Shown one piece after another: positions 39,386 to 48,127 of a stretch of 64,000 nt of DNA (the first letter of the stretch is position 1; each line of letters starts with the position of its first letter). Made by a program: the position numbers and the translations under genes. The stretch is from UBA947 sp031550975 (GTDB taxonomy: Bacteria; Cyanobacteriota; Vampirovibrionia; Gastranaerophilales; Gastranaerophilaceae), in assembly GCA_031550975.1 (NCBI GenBank), contig JAVBOC010000005.1:1-64000 (forward strand). Direction: 5' to 3'. The notes beneath the pieces are model-generated. The model was given only the letters and a program-made list of their open reading frames with translations, did not search any database and was not told the origin of the DNA.

Positions 39386-40293
39386 TGTCAGAAAAAAGCG
39401 CAATGCGAATATTTTTTGAAGGGCTGGGTATTTATTGTCGGAATTTCCATAAATTCACCGGCTATATGCTGTTTCCTGTTTTTGGACAGTTGATTGGGCT
39501 TGGGCTAATTTTTGGGTTGACGTTTTGGTTCGCGAACAATCTTCCTCAATTAATCGAAAAATATCCTGCGCTAAATGATGTAACAACCATGGCGCTGTGC
39601 ATAATGTTTATCGTGATACCCGGCATGTTGATTTTTGTCAAAGCATTTTGGGATTATTTGGTTGCTTATGGCGCGTTAAATTCAATGACGCACAGTGCAC
39701 TTGAAACCGGTAGAGTATACGACTTTAAGGCGCACCGAGGAACTGTAACGAATAAGTTTTGGACGTTTTTGGGCTTGTTGTTTTTGCTCACAATTTTTTT
39801 GATGCTGGCTAGTTTTCCGCTCTTTTGGGTTCCGGGAACTGTGCTTGCGGTCTATTATGTATTAATTTTCCAAGTGTTTACGTTTGAAGAAAACGTTACG
39901 CCAATCGGATGTTTTAAGAGCAGTTTTGAACTGGTCAGAGGGAATTTCGGGCCAACCTTGGCACTGATGCTTATTTTGCTTATCTTCTGTTATTGGATTT
40001 TACCGCTTGGGGCTTCGGTTTTGATTTCGGATGTAAAACTTGCGTGGCTTATAAATTGGGCTGATAAACTGCCCTTAGACGAACTTTATTTGAGTCTTCA
40101 AAAAGTAAATCTGATTCTGACCCCTGAGATTATTGCGTCATTTATTTTGAACATTACCGTAAGCAGTATCGTTATAGGTATGACACTCCCGTTGCGCAGT
40201 ATTTGTTGCACACTGTGGTATAAAACTTTGGTAGTACCGGTACAGCCTGAACAACCCAAAAGACGCCGTAAAAAAGAAGTTGAGGAGCAATAA
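39385..40293 (+). CDS. Polytopic membrane protein
   Basis: 302 residues with about six hydrophobic segments (roughly 24-48, 63-85, 128-150, 155-172, 195-215, 250-275) and a basic C-terminal tail QPKRRRKKEVEEQ. The second half has an IGCFKSSFELVRGNFG loop typical of glycerophosphoryl-type integral membrane (DUF975/DUF4013-like) proteins, and it may be a distant relative of the protein at 36657. The stop codon abuts the rph ATG (TAA ATG), so the two are co-translated. Function unknown. Confidence 0.8.
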   Translation: MSEKSAMRIFFEGLGIYCRNFHKFTGYMLFPVFGQLIGLGLIFGLTFWFANNLPQLIEKYPALNDVTTMALCIMFIVIPGMLIFVKAFWDYLVAYGALNSMTHSALETGRVYDFKAHRGTVTNKFWTFLGLLFLLTIFLMLASFPLFWVPGTVLAVYYVLIFQVFTFEENVTPIGCFKSSFELVRGNFGPTLALMLILLIFCYWILPLGASVLISDVKLAWLINWADKLPLDELYLSLQKVNLILTPEIIASFILNITVSSIVIGMTLPLRSICCTLWYKTLVVPVQPEQPKRRRKKEVEEQ

Positions 40294-41001
40294 ATGAGAG
40301 AAAATAGAGCAAATAATGGTTTAAGAGAAATAAAATTCACTAAGAATTTCACCAAGCATGCGATGGGTTCAGTATTGGTGGAATTTGGTGATACGAAGGT
40401 TATTACAACAGCTTCAGTCGAACCTATTAAGCCAAGATGGCGCGACAAAGAAGATCCGCGCGGCTGGGTAACAGCGGAATATTCGCTTTTGCCGTCAGCG
40501 ACAAACACTCGCTGTCAACGTGAACGCACAAAGCTCTCAGGCCGCACCCAGGAAATCCAACGTCTAATCGGCCGCAGTCTTCGTGCCTGTGTGGATTTTG
40601 ATAAATTGCATGATTTAACTATAACAATTGACGCTGATGTCATTCAAGCCGATGGCGGCACCCGTACCGCAAGCATTTGCGGCGGATTTTTAGCCTTGCG
40701 GGAAGCAGTTAATAAACTTCTTGCCGATGGCGTTTTAAAAGAAGACCCAATTATCGAACCTGTTGCGGCGATTTCAGCGGGTATTGTTAATGGCGAAACT
40801 TTGCTCGATTTAGACTATTGCGAAGACTCAACGGCTCAGGCTGATGCTAATATTGTTTTAACTAAAAGCGGCAAAGTTATTGAATTTCAAGCAACCGCTG
40901 AGGGCGAGCCGTTCGAGCAAGCCCAATTAACAGAGATTTTGAATATTGCCCGGGCGGGTATTATGCAAATTATCGAAAAATATGATACAATTAACGAATA
41001 A
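40294..41001 (+). CDS. rph: Ribonuclease PH
   Basis: 235 residues. RPH core: VLVEFGDTKVITTASVE, RTQEIQRLIGRSLRA, TITIDADVIQADGGTRTASI, LLDLDYCEDSTAQADANIV. It removes 3' nucleotides of tRNA precursors with phosphate. Starts immediately after the membrane protein stop codon, with GAGGAG within that gene's last codons as ribosome site. The HAM1/rdgB gene often found next is replaced here by a small secreted protein. Confidence 0.97.
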   Translation: MRENRANNGLREIKFTKNFTKHAMGSVLVEFGDTKVITTASVEPIKPRWRDKEDPRGWVTAEYSLLPSATNTRCQRERTKLSGRTQEIQRLIGRSLRACVDFDKLHDLTITIDADVIQADGGTRTASICGGFLALREAVNKLLADGVLKEDPIIEPVAAISAGIVNGETLLDLDYCEDSTAQADANIVLTKSGKVIEFQATAEGEPFEQAQLTEILNIARAGIMQIIEKYDTINE

Positions 41002-41019
41002 ATTATAGGAGGTTATTTC

Positions 41020-41289
41020 ATGAAAAAATTAGTTTTAACAGCAATGGCATTAACACTTGTAGCATCTTGCGCGCACGCAGCAGAGCAAACATATTCACAA
41101 AAACTTCAAAATAAAGTTGACAGCAAAATTAACAAGGTAGACAGCAAAGAACAACAATTACGCAAAGAGCAAAAAGCTCGTGAAGACGCTGCAAAAGCTA
41201 GACAAGAAGCGGCTAAGAAAAACCAAGCGGCTCAACAACAAAAAGTTCAAACTAAGAAAAAACAGCTTAACGACCTAATGAAATATTAA
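41020..41289 (+). CDS. Small exported coiled-coil protein
   Basis: 89 residues. Signal peptide MKKLVLTAMALTLVASCAHA, which could be cut after AHA or processed as a lipoprotein at C17 (LVASC). The mature part is a highly charged single helix rich in K, E, Q and A (DSKINKVDSKEQQLRKEQKAR), likely a coiled coil. AGGAGG precedes the ATG. It lies 18 bp after rph. Possibly a cell-envelope spacer like Lpp, by composition only. Confidence 0.75.
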   Translation: MKKLVLTAMALTLVASCAHAAEQTYSQKLQNKVDSKINKVDSKEQQLRKEQKAREDAAKARQEAAKKNQAAQQQKVQTKKKQLNDLMKY

Positions 41290-41294
41290 TTCGT

Positions 41295-41666
41295 TTAAAC
41301 TGGTCTATATTTATCGAAGACTGACTGACGAGAGACCTCTGCAGTCAGTTTTTGTGTAGCCTTATTATATAGCTTCATGAAAAAGTCAACGCTCAAATCC
41401 ACAAAGGCTTTGCTTTCTAATGCTTGCCCGCGTAGTCTTCCATTTATAACTTCAGCGCCAATATTGTAATCGTCTGCACCGTCTGCAATGAAGAATTTAA
41501 CGGTATCTCTTTCCCCGTTTCTTTCTAATTTTTTAATAGCTTTTAAAAAATTAGTTTTTTCAGCTGCAGACAGGATGTTATCGAATGACAGAGATATTCT
41601 TGGTGCATCCGTCAATAGCACCTTTGAACCAAAATTGGTCTCGTTGTTAATTTTTCCAATTCTCAT
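41295..41666 (-). CDS. Small protein with N-terminal F-G motif
   Basis: 123 residues starting MRIGKINNETNFGSKVLLTDAP, with F12-G13, the shortest spacing of the set. An alpha/beta body follows: SLSFDNILSAAEKTNFLKAIKKLE, DTVKFFIADGADDYNIGAEV. No signal peptide or membrane helix. Converges with the gene ending at 41289. A TAGCAA-17-TTTAAT motif lies upstream. Function unknown. Confidence 0.75.
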   Translation of the reverse strand: MRIGKINNETNFGSKVLLTDAPRISLSFDNILSAAEKTNFLKAIKKLERNGERDTVKFFIADGADDYNIGAEVINGRLRGQALESKAFVDLSVDFFMKLYNKATQKLTAEVSRQSVFDKYRPV

Positions 41667-41696
41667 AAAATTTTCCCCATGCTTATTAATCAGTAT

Positions 41697-41725
41697 ATTA
41701 AAACAGCTAAAAATAAATTTTGCTA
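41697..41725 (-). promoter_or_regulatory. TAGCAA-17-TTTAAT promoter-like motif
   Basis: Minus strand TAGCAA at 41725-41720, 17 bp, TTTAAT at 41702-41697, 30 bases before the ATG at 41666. Confidence 0.6.
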
Positions 41726-41764
41726 GTTATTTAAGAAATATGAAGGGGGGATTTGAACAAAATA

Positions 41765-42397
41765 TTACAGATTGTCGTAGGCTTTTTTAATTTCTTTAAT
41801 GTCTTGCCACATGAGCCATTTTGGACTCCCTTCTTCGCGTGACTGATTTCGCAAGAGATAAGACGGGTGGAAAATCGGCATCATTTTGACTTCATCCGAA
41901 TCGCTCGCAGAGCCGGTACATTTGAGGGTTCCCCCCTCCCATTTGCCTCCGAACCACTGCCCGCGTAGTTTTGTGATGCCCAGTTTTGTGTCAATAAAAG
42001 AATTCACTGCGACCCCGCCGCAAAGCAAAATAATTTTTGGTTTAAGGATTTCTAATTGCGCGTCAAGAAATTCGCGACAAGCAGCTTTTTCTTCCGGCAG
42101 AGGGTTCCGATTTTCAGGCGGACGGCATTTTATCGTGTTGCAGATATAAATATTTTTCTGACGTGAAAGTCCGACGGATTCAAGAATTTTGTCCAAAAGC
42201 TGGCCGGCTTTGCCAACAAAAGGTTCACCTTGCTGATCCTCATAAAACCCCGGTGCTTCGCCGATTAACATCAATTTATGATTTGGAACTCCTGCTGAAA
42301 AAACCACTTGTGTGCGGGTTTTGGCTAAGTCGCATTGGGTGCATTGTTCGCACACCTCTTTTATCAAATTCAATTCACTGATTAAATTTGCCACCAT
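41765..42397 (-). CDS. Family 4 uracil-DNA glycosylase (Fe-S)
   Basis: 210 residues. Motif A GEAPGFYEDQQGEPFVGKAGQ, motif B HPSYLLRN, and the 4Fe-4S cysteines (CEQCTQC near residue 16, CNTIKCRPPENRNP and AACREF further on). It removes uracil from DNA in base-excision repair. Between RGQWFGGK and MPIFHPS there are about 20 extra residues (WEGGTLKCTGSASDSDEVK) absent from ordinary members, possibly a repeat-derived insertion. Catalytic parts appear intact. Confidence 0.95.
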   Translation of the reverse strand: MVANLISELNLIKEVCEQCTQCDLAKTRTQVVFSAGVPNHKLMLIGEAPGFYEDQQGEPFVGKAGQLLDKILESVGLSRQKNIYICNTIKCRPPENRNPLPEEKAACREFLDAQLEILKPKIILLCGGVAVNSFIDTKLGITKLRGQWFGGKWEGGTLKCTGSASDSDEVKMMPIFHPSYLLRNQSREEGSPKWLMWQDIKEIKKAYDNL

Positions 42398-42425
42398 AAT
42401 AAAATCATATCATGAAAAATTCCCC

Positions 42426-42510
42426 CGTCATTCTGAGCTTTGCGAAGAATCTCAAAATCTACGCAATTTGCCGCAGATTTGAGATGTTTCGGCTATGCCT
42501 CAACATGACG
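42426..42510. repeat. CATTCTGAG/CATGACG element (family B), copy 4
   Basis: CGTCATTCTGAGCTTTGCGAAG...GAGATGTTTCGGC...CAACATGACG, 85 bp, ending six bases before the stop codon of the M16 gene. Confidence 0.85.
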
Positions 42511-42516
42511 AATAGT

Positions 42517-43845
42517 TTATCCCTCTGGATTTAAGATTGAAAACACCGCGTTGTTAATATTTAAATAGCGCTCGATTGTTTGTGCTAAATCTGCGGCAGT
42601 AATATTTTTTACTTCTTTTATGTAATCTTCAACGAGTTTTAAATCCTCGCAAACTGTCATGTAATAACCAATATTTTCGCCGATTTCAGAGACGGTTTCC
42701 GCTGAATAAGCAAAGCCTGAGAGGTTTTTTTTCTTTGCTTTCTCAAGTTCTTCGTCGGTAATATTTAGAACAGCCAAATCCGCGATTTCTTTTTTGATTA
42801 ATTCAAGCGCTAAGTCTTTCTTTTCCGGTTTGAAATTCGCCTGGATAAAGAAATTTCCGCCGTCACGGAACGGGTAGTATTCTGAACTCACAACGTTGAA
42901 AATCGGTTCAGGCTGTTTCTCAATTAAGTTCTGATAAAGCCTTGAGCTCGTGCTGCTGCCGAAAATTACGTTAATTAAATCAAGACAAATTGTGTGTTTT
43001 AAATCACACGCTTCAGGACATAACCAACCTGCCATGAGGTAGGAGGTGTTTACGTTAGCTGTGTTTTCAGCATAAAACGTTTTATTTTGCGGCTTATCGA
43101 TTTCAAACTTTGTTTTGGGTTTGTTTTCGCGTCCGTGGAAATCAAATTCTTTTTCAACTTTTGCCAAAACTTCTTCACTGCTAAATTGGTTGTTAAGGTC
43201 GCCAACGACAATTGTGGTCATATTCGCAGGCGAATAGAAAGTTTTGTAATAGTCCATAATCTGTTCGCGCGTCACTTGAGAAATAATCTCAGGGGTGCCG
43301 ATTACGTCGCGTCTGTATGGGTGATTTTTGTATAAATTCTTGTTGCAAGCGTTGTAAACCTTTGTCCAAGGCTGGTCTTTGCGCATACGGATTTCTTCAA
43401 TAACCACGTGGCGTTCGCGTTTGTCGGTGACTGTTGTGTCGTTCAAATCAAACGGCTGTCCGATTTCTGATTCCGGCAAAACAGGATCTAACATCATATC
43501 AGCGTGAAGTTCGATACATTCATGCATGTGTTCTTTCGGCAGAGTTACATAATAGAAGGTGTAATCTTTCCAGGTTGCTGCGTTAACAATCCCGCCTTTT
43601 GCCTCAAGAATCTTGTCGAATTCGCCCGCAGGATGCTTGTTGGTACCTTTAAACATCAAGTGTTCAAGGAAGTGCGAAATCCCATTGTTAACGTCGCTTT
43701 CGTTAATCGAACCGGTCTTAACCCAGCTGCTGACGTTAACCAGCGCACCTTCTTTGTGCGCAAGTACAACCTTGTGGCCGCTTTCGCGTTCGTAAATCTC
43801 AACATCCCGGGTTAAATATGGGTATTTCACTGTGGTTTTGTTCAT
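42517..43845 (-). CDS. M16-family zinc peptidase (single-unit)
   Basis: 442 residues, one active M16 unit like mitochondrial processing peptidase beta or bacterial PqqL/MppA-type proteins. Zinc motif HFLEH at about 58-62, GTNKHP, and VIEEIRMRKD with the downstream glutamate. The C-terminal half has the FG(S)SSTSSRLYQNLIEK glycine-serine region. No signal peptide. A larger relative lies at 11093. Its start is 69 bp from that of the divergent nanE. Confidence 0.93.
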   Translation of the reverse strand: MNKTTVKYPYLTRDVEIYERESGHKVVLAHKEGALVNVSSWVKTGSINESDVNNGISHFLEHLMFKGTNKHPAGEFDKILEAKGGIVNAATWKDYTFYYVTLPKEHMHECIELHADMMLDPVLPESEIGQPFDLNDTTVTDKRERHVVIEEIRMRKDQPWTKVYNACNKNLYKNHPYRRDVIGTPEIISQVTREQIMDYYKTFYSPANMTTIVVGDLNNQFSSEEVLAKVEKEFDFHGRENKPKTKFEIDKPQNKTFYAENTANVNTSYLMAGWLCPEACDLKHTICLDLINVIFGSSTSSRLYQNLIEKQPEPIFNVVSSEYYPFRDGGNFFIQANFKPEKKDLALELIKKEIADLAVLNITDEELEKAKKKNLSGFAYSAETVSEIGENIGYYMTVCEDLKLVEDYIKEVKNITAADLAQTIERYLNINNAVFSILNPEG

Positions 43846-43897
43846 GTTTCTTATTATACACGAAAAAAGACTTCTGTCATCAGCACCTTAGTTTTCA

Positions 43898-43906
43898 TGT
43901 TATAAT
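43898..43906 (+). promoter_or_regulatory. Extended -10 promoter, nanE, probably leaderless
   Basis: TGTTATAAT ends at 43906, and the ATG is at 43914 after seven bases. No Shine-Dalgarno sequence. Confidence 0.6.
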
Positions 43907-43913
43907 AAGATAC

Positions 43914-44636
43914 ATGATTAATCAGCTTAAAAATAAAGTTGTGGTTTCTGTACAAGCAATGCCGAGTGAGCCTTTATATGCGGAGAATTGCACTGTCGCA
44001 ATGATGAAATCCGTGGTTAAAGGGGGTGCCGGCGGGCTTCGTGTCGCGGGTGCGCGCGATGTGCGTAATGCTAAGGAATTGTTTAATATCCCGGTTATTG
44101 GCTTAACCAAACCTGATATTATTCCGCAAAACTGGCAGGAAATCGTCTATATCACACCTACCGTTAAAAATGTTTTAGATTTAATCCATGCTGGCGCTGA
44201 TATAATCGCGTTTGATGGAACTTCCCGCCCGCGCGGAGGAAAAGCTTCTCCTTTGTCCAAGGTCAAAGATGAGAGCATAAAAAGCGAAGACACTTTAGAA
44301 GGAATAATTAAATATATTAAAATCAATAAACGGATTTCGATGGCGGATATTTCAACAGTCGAGGAAGGTTTGAATTGCGCTAAACTAGGCGCGAATATGC
44401 TCTCAACTACGCTTTCCGGTTACACTCAGCATTCGCCGATGAAATCCGAAGGGCCGGATTTTGAACTGTTGGAAGAATTGGTTAAACAAACAGAATTACC
44501 GATTGTTTTAGAAGGTAGAATCTGGGAACCGCATGAAGTTGACCGCGCGTTTGAACTTGGTGCGCACTGTGTGGTTATAGGATCGGCGATTACGCGTCCG
44601 CAGTTGATTACCAAAAGATTTGTGAGCAGAGACTAG
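43914..44636 (+). CDS. nanE: N-acetylmannosamine-6-phosphate 2-epimerase
   Basis: 240 residues from the ATG at 43914 (MINQLKNKVVVSVQAMPSEPLY). A TIM barrel with ARDVRNAKE, IIAFDGTSRPRG, MADISTVEEGLNCAKLGA, LSGYT and VLEGRIWEP, all family hallmarks. Converts ManNAc-6-P to GlcNAc-6-P in sialic acid/ManNAc use. The next gene is a ROK kinase that could supply ManNAc-6-P, so the pair forms part of that route. nanA and transporters are not here. Its stop codon lies within a CTAGTCCC-type repeat. Confidence 0.95.
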   Translation: MINQLKNKVVVSVQAMPSEPLYAENCTVAMMKSVVKGGAGGLRVAGARDVRNAKELFNIPVIGLTKPDIIPQNWQEIVYITPTVKNVLDLIHAGADIIAFDGTSRPRGGKASPLSKVKDESIKSEDTLEGIIKYIKINKRISMADISTVEEGLNCAKLGANMLSTTLSGYTQHSPMKSEGPDFELLEELVKQTELPIVLEGRIWEPHEVDRAFELGAHCVVIGSAITRPQLITKRFVSRD

Positions 44637-44650
44637 AAACTGGAGACGGG
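44628..44650. repeat. CTAGTCCC repeat (family E), short copy at gene end
   Basis: GAGACTAGAAACTGGAGACGGG. It supplies the TAG stop of nanE and resembles GGATTAGAAACCAGAGACGAGG at 58887. Confidence 0.55.
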
Positions 44651-44683
44651 CAAAATTCCAGTAATTTAAAAAGGAAAATTAAG

Positions 44684-45556
44684 ATGAGAAAAGCACTTGC
44701 CATTGATGTTGGCGGAACTAAGATTTATAACACAATCGTAAACGAAAACGGTGAAGTTATAGGCGAAATTGAAAAACACGATACCCCAAAAACTATGGAC
44801 GGGATTTTGGCGGTATTTGATGAGATTATAAAAAAACACGAAAGTAACGTCGATGTAATCGCTTTTGGAACAGCAGGCGCGGTTAATAATGAAAACACAG
44901 GATTAATAGGTTCAACTGGAAACCTTCCGCCTGAATATGGCACATTGAATTTCCAATCACTCAGCAGTAAAAAAGTTTTTGTAGAAAACGACGCAAATTC
45001 GGCTGCCTGGGCGGAGCATACAATTGGCGCTTCAAAAGGGCTTAAGCATTCTGTTATGTTGACGCTTGGAACAGGTGTTGGCGGCGGAATCATCGTAGAC
45101 AACAAACTTCTAAAGGGCAAAAGTGGGGCCGCAGGCGAGATGCATTTTAAAATCTCAACAGACAAACGCCGTCGTTGTTCATGCGGAGCGTGGGACTGTT
45201 TTGAGGCTTACGCGTCAGGTACGGGTTTGAGAATTACCGCGCAGGAAATGTCAGGGAATGCTGATATAACAACTTACGATGTTATCGCCGGCTTAAAGAG
45301 CGGTGACGAGTGCATGACAGAGATTTTCAACAAATGGCAAGATGACTTACTTGTCGGAATAATCGGTCTGGCAAATATTTTTGACCCGGAGGCGGTTGTT
45401 CTGTCGGGTTCAATGGCGGAATTTGCTGACCTCGAATACTTAGAAAAAAGTACAAACTGCGAAATCGTAACCGCGCCGACAAAAGTCTTGCGCGCAACTG
45501 CCGGAAACTATGCCGGCATGATTGGTGTTGCGATGTTGGCACTCGGTAGTCTATAA
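44684..45556 (+). CDS. ROK-family sugar kinase (NanK-like)
   Basis: 290 residues. ATP-binding AIDVGGTKIY, catalytic VENDANSAAWAEH, GTGVGGGII, the ROK zinc site in CSCGAWDCFEAYASG and EAVVLSGSM. ROK kinases phosphorylate glucose, ManNAc or GlcNAc. Position after nanE favours ManNAc kinase. AAGGAAAATTAAG precedes the ATG. A 47-bp gap from nanE allows one transcript. Confidence 0.93.
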   Translation: MRKALAIDVGGTKIYNTIVNENGEVIGEIEKHDTPKTMDGILAVFDEIIKKHESNVDVIAFGTAGAVNNENTGLIGSTGNLPPEYGTLNFQSLSSKKVFVENDANSAAWAEHTIGASKGLKHSVMLTLGTGVGGGIIVDNKLLKGKSGAAGEMHFKISTDKRRRCSCGAWDCFEAYASGTGLRITAQEMSGNADITTYDVIAGLKSGDECMTEIFNKWQDDLLVGIIGLANIFDPEAVVLSGSMAEFADLEYLEKSTNCEIVTAPTKVLRATAGNYAGMIGVAMLALGSL

Positions 45557-45671
45557 AGCAAAACAGATGGGTAGGGTCAGTAGAAGCCGATAACATAAGT
45601 AATAATTAAATTAGACAATGGTTGCTAAAAGGCGACAATAAAAAAACTTACTTGAGAAAGTGAAAAGAATA

Positions 45672-45887
45672 ATGGGCAAGTCTAAAAGAAGAATTATCTA
45701 TAAGGGCAGAAATGATCAGTTCACGAACCTTAGCCGAGAGGAAGCGGTGGAGGAAGTCGTCGGGTTGTTGAAGTCCGGAGACCGAGAGGCACACAGGTTA
45801 ATAACCCTTTTTGGGCTCACTGCCGAAGAAATTCTTGAAGCAGGTGCAGATTATGAAGCTGTTGTGGGAATAATAAATATATTGTGA
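45672..45887 (+). CDS. Hypothetical small protein
   Basis: 71 residues from the ATG at 45672 (MGKSKRRIIYKGRNDQ). A GTG 12 bases upstream is an alternative. Basic start, acidic helical body (SREEAVEEVVGLLKSGDREAHRLITLFG...). The last residues overlap the next gene's GTG, so translation is coupled with the UbiA-like gene. A helical adaptor or regulator is possible. Unrecognised. Confidence 0.65.
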   Translation: MGKSKRRIIYKGRNDQFTNLSREEAVEEVVGLLKSGDREAHRLITLFGLTAEEILEAGADYEAVVGIINIL

Positions 45888-46777
45888 TAAGTGAACAAAT
45901 TAAAAAAATTGCATTTTGGTTAAATTGTGCTCGGGTATATTCATTACCTGTAACTGTGATGAGCTGGCTTGTCATTTTTGTTTGGGGCTGGGAAAATGAC
46001 GGTAATATCTATTACGGATTGCTCGCGCTTGTTGGAATTGCGAGCGCGCATCTTGCGACAAATCTGTTGGATGATTATTTAGACTATAAGATTTTGATTA
46101 AAAACAAAGAATATATGGACGCGGCACAGACAAGCAAGTGTGCTTTTCTCCGTGATGGTTCGACAACGCCCGAAGCCTGGATGAGAGCTATTATATTTTT
46201 CTGCACGATTGCGGCAATTGTCGGCGTAATCTTAACTTTATTCGTTGGTTGGCCGGTAATATTATTATCCCTTATGGGCGCGGTAATTGTGTTGGCTTAC
46301 CAAAAATTCTCGCTTACAGGTCTGGGTGAAGTAGCGGTTTTTATTGCGTTCGGTCCTTTGATTTTTGAAGGGGTTTATTATGTGATGACAGGCCATTTTT
46401 CAGTTGAGGTTTTAATCCTTGCTGTTGCTGTGGCGATGGTAGACGAAGGGTTAATCTACACCCACATGTTGTTGGATTATGACGCGGATAAGGTTTCGCA
46501 TAAAAAAACTCTTTCGCAGCGGATTGGCAGTTATAAAAAAGCGCTCTGGCTTCTTTATGGATTTTATTTTGTGGCCTATTTAGCTGCAACAGCGTTCACT
46601 ATTATGACCGGCAATGAGTTTGTGCTTTTAACCTTCCTAACTATCCCGATTGCTTTGAAATTATGTGTTGATATGCAGACTCAAGGCACCAAAGAGGAAT
46701 TTTATCCAAGGTTTGCTCGGGCACGTGATATAATCACTTATTTTGCGCTTCTTCTGGCGGTCGCACTCTGTTTGTGA
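45884..46777 (+). CDS. UbiA-family prenyltransferase (MenA-like)
   Basis: 297 residues, GTG start at 45884 overlapping the previous stop. About nine hydrophobic segments. The two aspartate-rich motifs are NLLDDYLDY at about 62-70 and DYDADKVSHKKT at about 202-213, as in MenA and UbiA enzymes that attach a prenyl chain to an aromatic acceptor in quinone synthesis. The exact substrate cannot be told. It lies 29 bp before lysA in the same operon. Confidence 0.88.
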   Translation: MISEQIKKIAFWLNCARVYSLPVTVMSWLVIFVWGWENDGNIYYGLLALVGIASAHLATNLLDDYLDYKILIKNKEYMDAAQTSKCAFLRDGSTTPEAWMRAIIFFCTIAAIVGVILTLFVGWPVILLSLMGAVIVLAYQKFSLTGLGEVAVFIAFGPLIFEGVYYVMTGHFSVEVLILAVAVAMVDEGLIYTHMLLDYDADKVSHKKTLSQRIGSYKKALWLLYGFYFVAYLAATAFTIMTGNEFVLLTFLTIPIALKLCVDMQTQGTKEEFYPRFARARDIITYFALLLAVALCL

Positions 46778-46806
46778 TAAACTGAGGGCAGACAGGAGAA
46801 GGTAAA

Positions 46807-48123
46807 ATGGAAAGCACAAATCAATCATTACGCCCCATTACAGCTAAAATAGGGGCAAACGGAAATTTAGAAATTGGCGGATGTGATACAGTTGTATTAG
46901 CGCAGCAGTACGGTACGCCGCTTTATGTAATGGATGAAGAAACCCTCAGAAGCATTTGCCGTGACTATAAAAAAGCGTTCGAAGGTTACGAAAAAACTAA
47001 CCTGATGTTTGCCTGCAAATCTATTTGTACAACTGCGATTGCTGCGATTATTGCGCAAGAAGGTTTTGGATTTGACGTGGTTTCAGGCGGCGAAATCTAT
47101 ACAGTCCACAGAGCCGGCGCTGATATGTCAAAAGTATTATTTAACGGCAACAATAAATCGCCGGAAGAAATTAAACTTGCCCTTGAACTTGGGGTGGGAA
47201 GAATTTCTGTTGATAATTTCTATGAACTTGAACAGCTGGGCGCGCAAAACAAACCGGTTGATATTCTGTTGCGCGTAACTCCGGGGATTGATGTTCACAC
47301 ACATGAATATATCCAAACCGGTCATCTTGATTCAAAATTCGGGTTTGACCTAACCCAAACCGACGCGGCGGTCGAACTCATTTTAAACAAATACAAAAAC
47401 TTGAAATTGCATGGGGTTCACGCTCACATTGGCTCACAAATTTTTGAAATGAGCGGATACCGTGACGAAGTCGAAGTTTTGGTTCGTGAAACAGCGCGTT
47501 TAAACGAAAAGTTCGGATTAGATTTAGACGAAATAAATATTGGCGGCGGCTTGGGTGTAAAATACACAGAAAAAGATGTTCCGCCTTCAACTTATGAAAT
47601 CGCTGATGTTATCTTAAAAAGCTTGAACGAAAGCATTGCAAAATATGGCTTAAAGGCTCCTGCAATCTTCTTAGAACCAGGTAGAAGCATCGTTTCTACT
47701 GCGGGTGTAACTCTTTACACAATAGGAAGTTCAAAACAGGTTCCGCAGGGCAGAAAATATGTTGCAGTAGATGGCGGGATGTCAGATAACGCTAGACCGA
47801 TTACTTACCAGGCAGAATATTCAGCGGTGATTGCAAACAAACCCGACAAAACGCCGGATGAAGTTGTTACTGTTGCCGGAAGATTTTGCGAATCAGGCGA
47901 TATTTTGATAAAAGATATTAAACTCCCAAGCCCTCAAACGGGCGATGTTCTGTGTGTTTTCAACACCGGAGCGTACAATTATTCAATGGCCTCAAATTAT
48001 AACCGCGTAGGAAAACCTGCGATGGTCTTGACGGGTGGCGGAAAATCCTCTATTATAATAAAGAGAGAAACTTTGGATGACTTAGTTTCTCATGATGTCC
48101 TCCCCGATAGACTAAAAGGTTGA
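46807..48123 (+). CDS. lysA: Diaminopimelate decarboxylase
   Basis: 438 residues. PLP lysine in MFACKS, HAHIGSQIF, INIGGGLGVKYT, EPGRSIV and the catalytic CESGD are present. Makes lysine from meso-DAP. Together with the DapL-like aminotransferase at 60769 it fits a DAP-aminotransferase lysine route. Four bases separate it from cdaA. Confidence 0.97.
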   Translation: MESTNQSLRPITAKIGANGNLEIGGCDTVVLAQQYGTPLYVMDEETLRSICRDYKKAFEGYEKTNLMFACKSICTTAIAAIIAQEGFGFDVVSGGEIYTVHRAGADMSKVLFNGNNKSPEEIKLALELGVGRISVDNFYELEQLGAQNKPVDILLRVTPGIDVHTHEYIQTGHLDSKFGFDLTQTDAAVELILNKYKNLKLHGVHAHIGSQIFEMSGYRDEVEVLVRETARLNEKFGLDLDEINIGGGLGVKYTEKDVPPSTYEIADVILKSLNESIAKYGLKAPAIFLEPGRSIVSTAGVTLYTIGSSKQVPQGRKYVAVDGGMSDNARPITYQAEYSAVIANKPDKTPDEVVTVAGRFCESGDILIKDIKLPSPQTGDVLCVFNTGAYNYSMASNYNRVGKPAMVLTGGGKSSIIIKRETLDDLVSHDVLPDRLKG

Positions 48124-48127
48124 TTCA

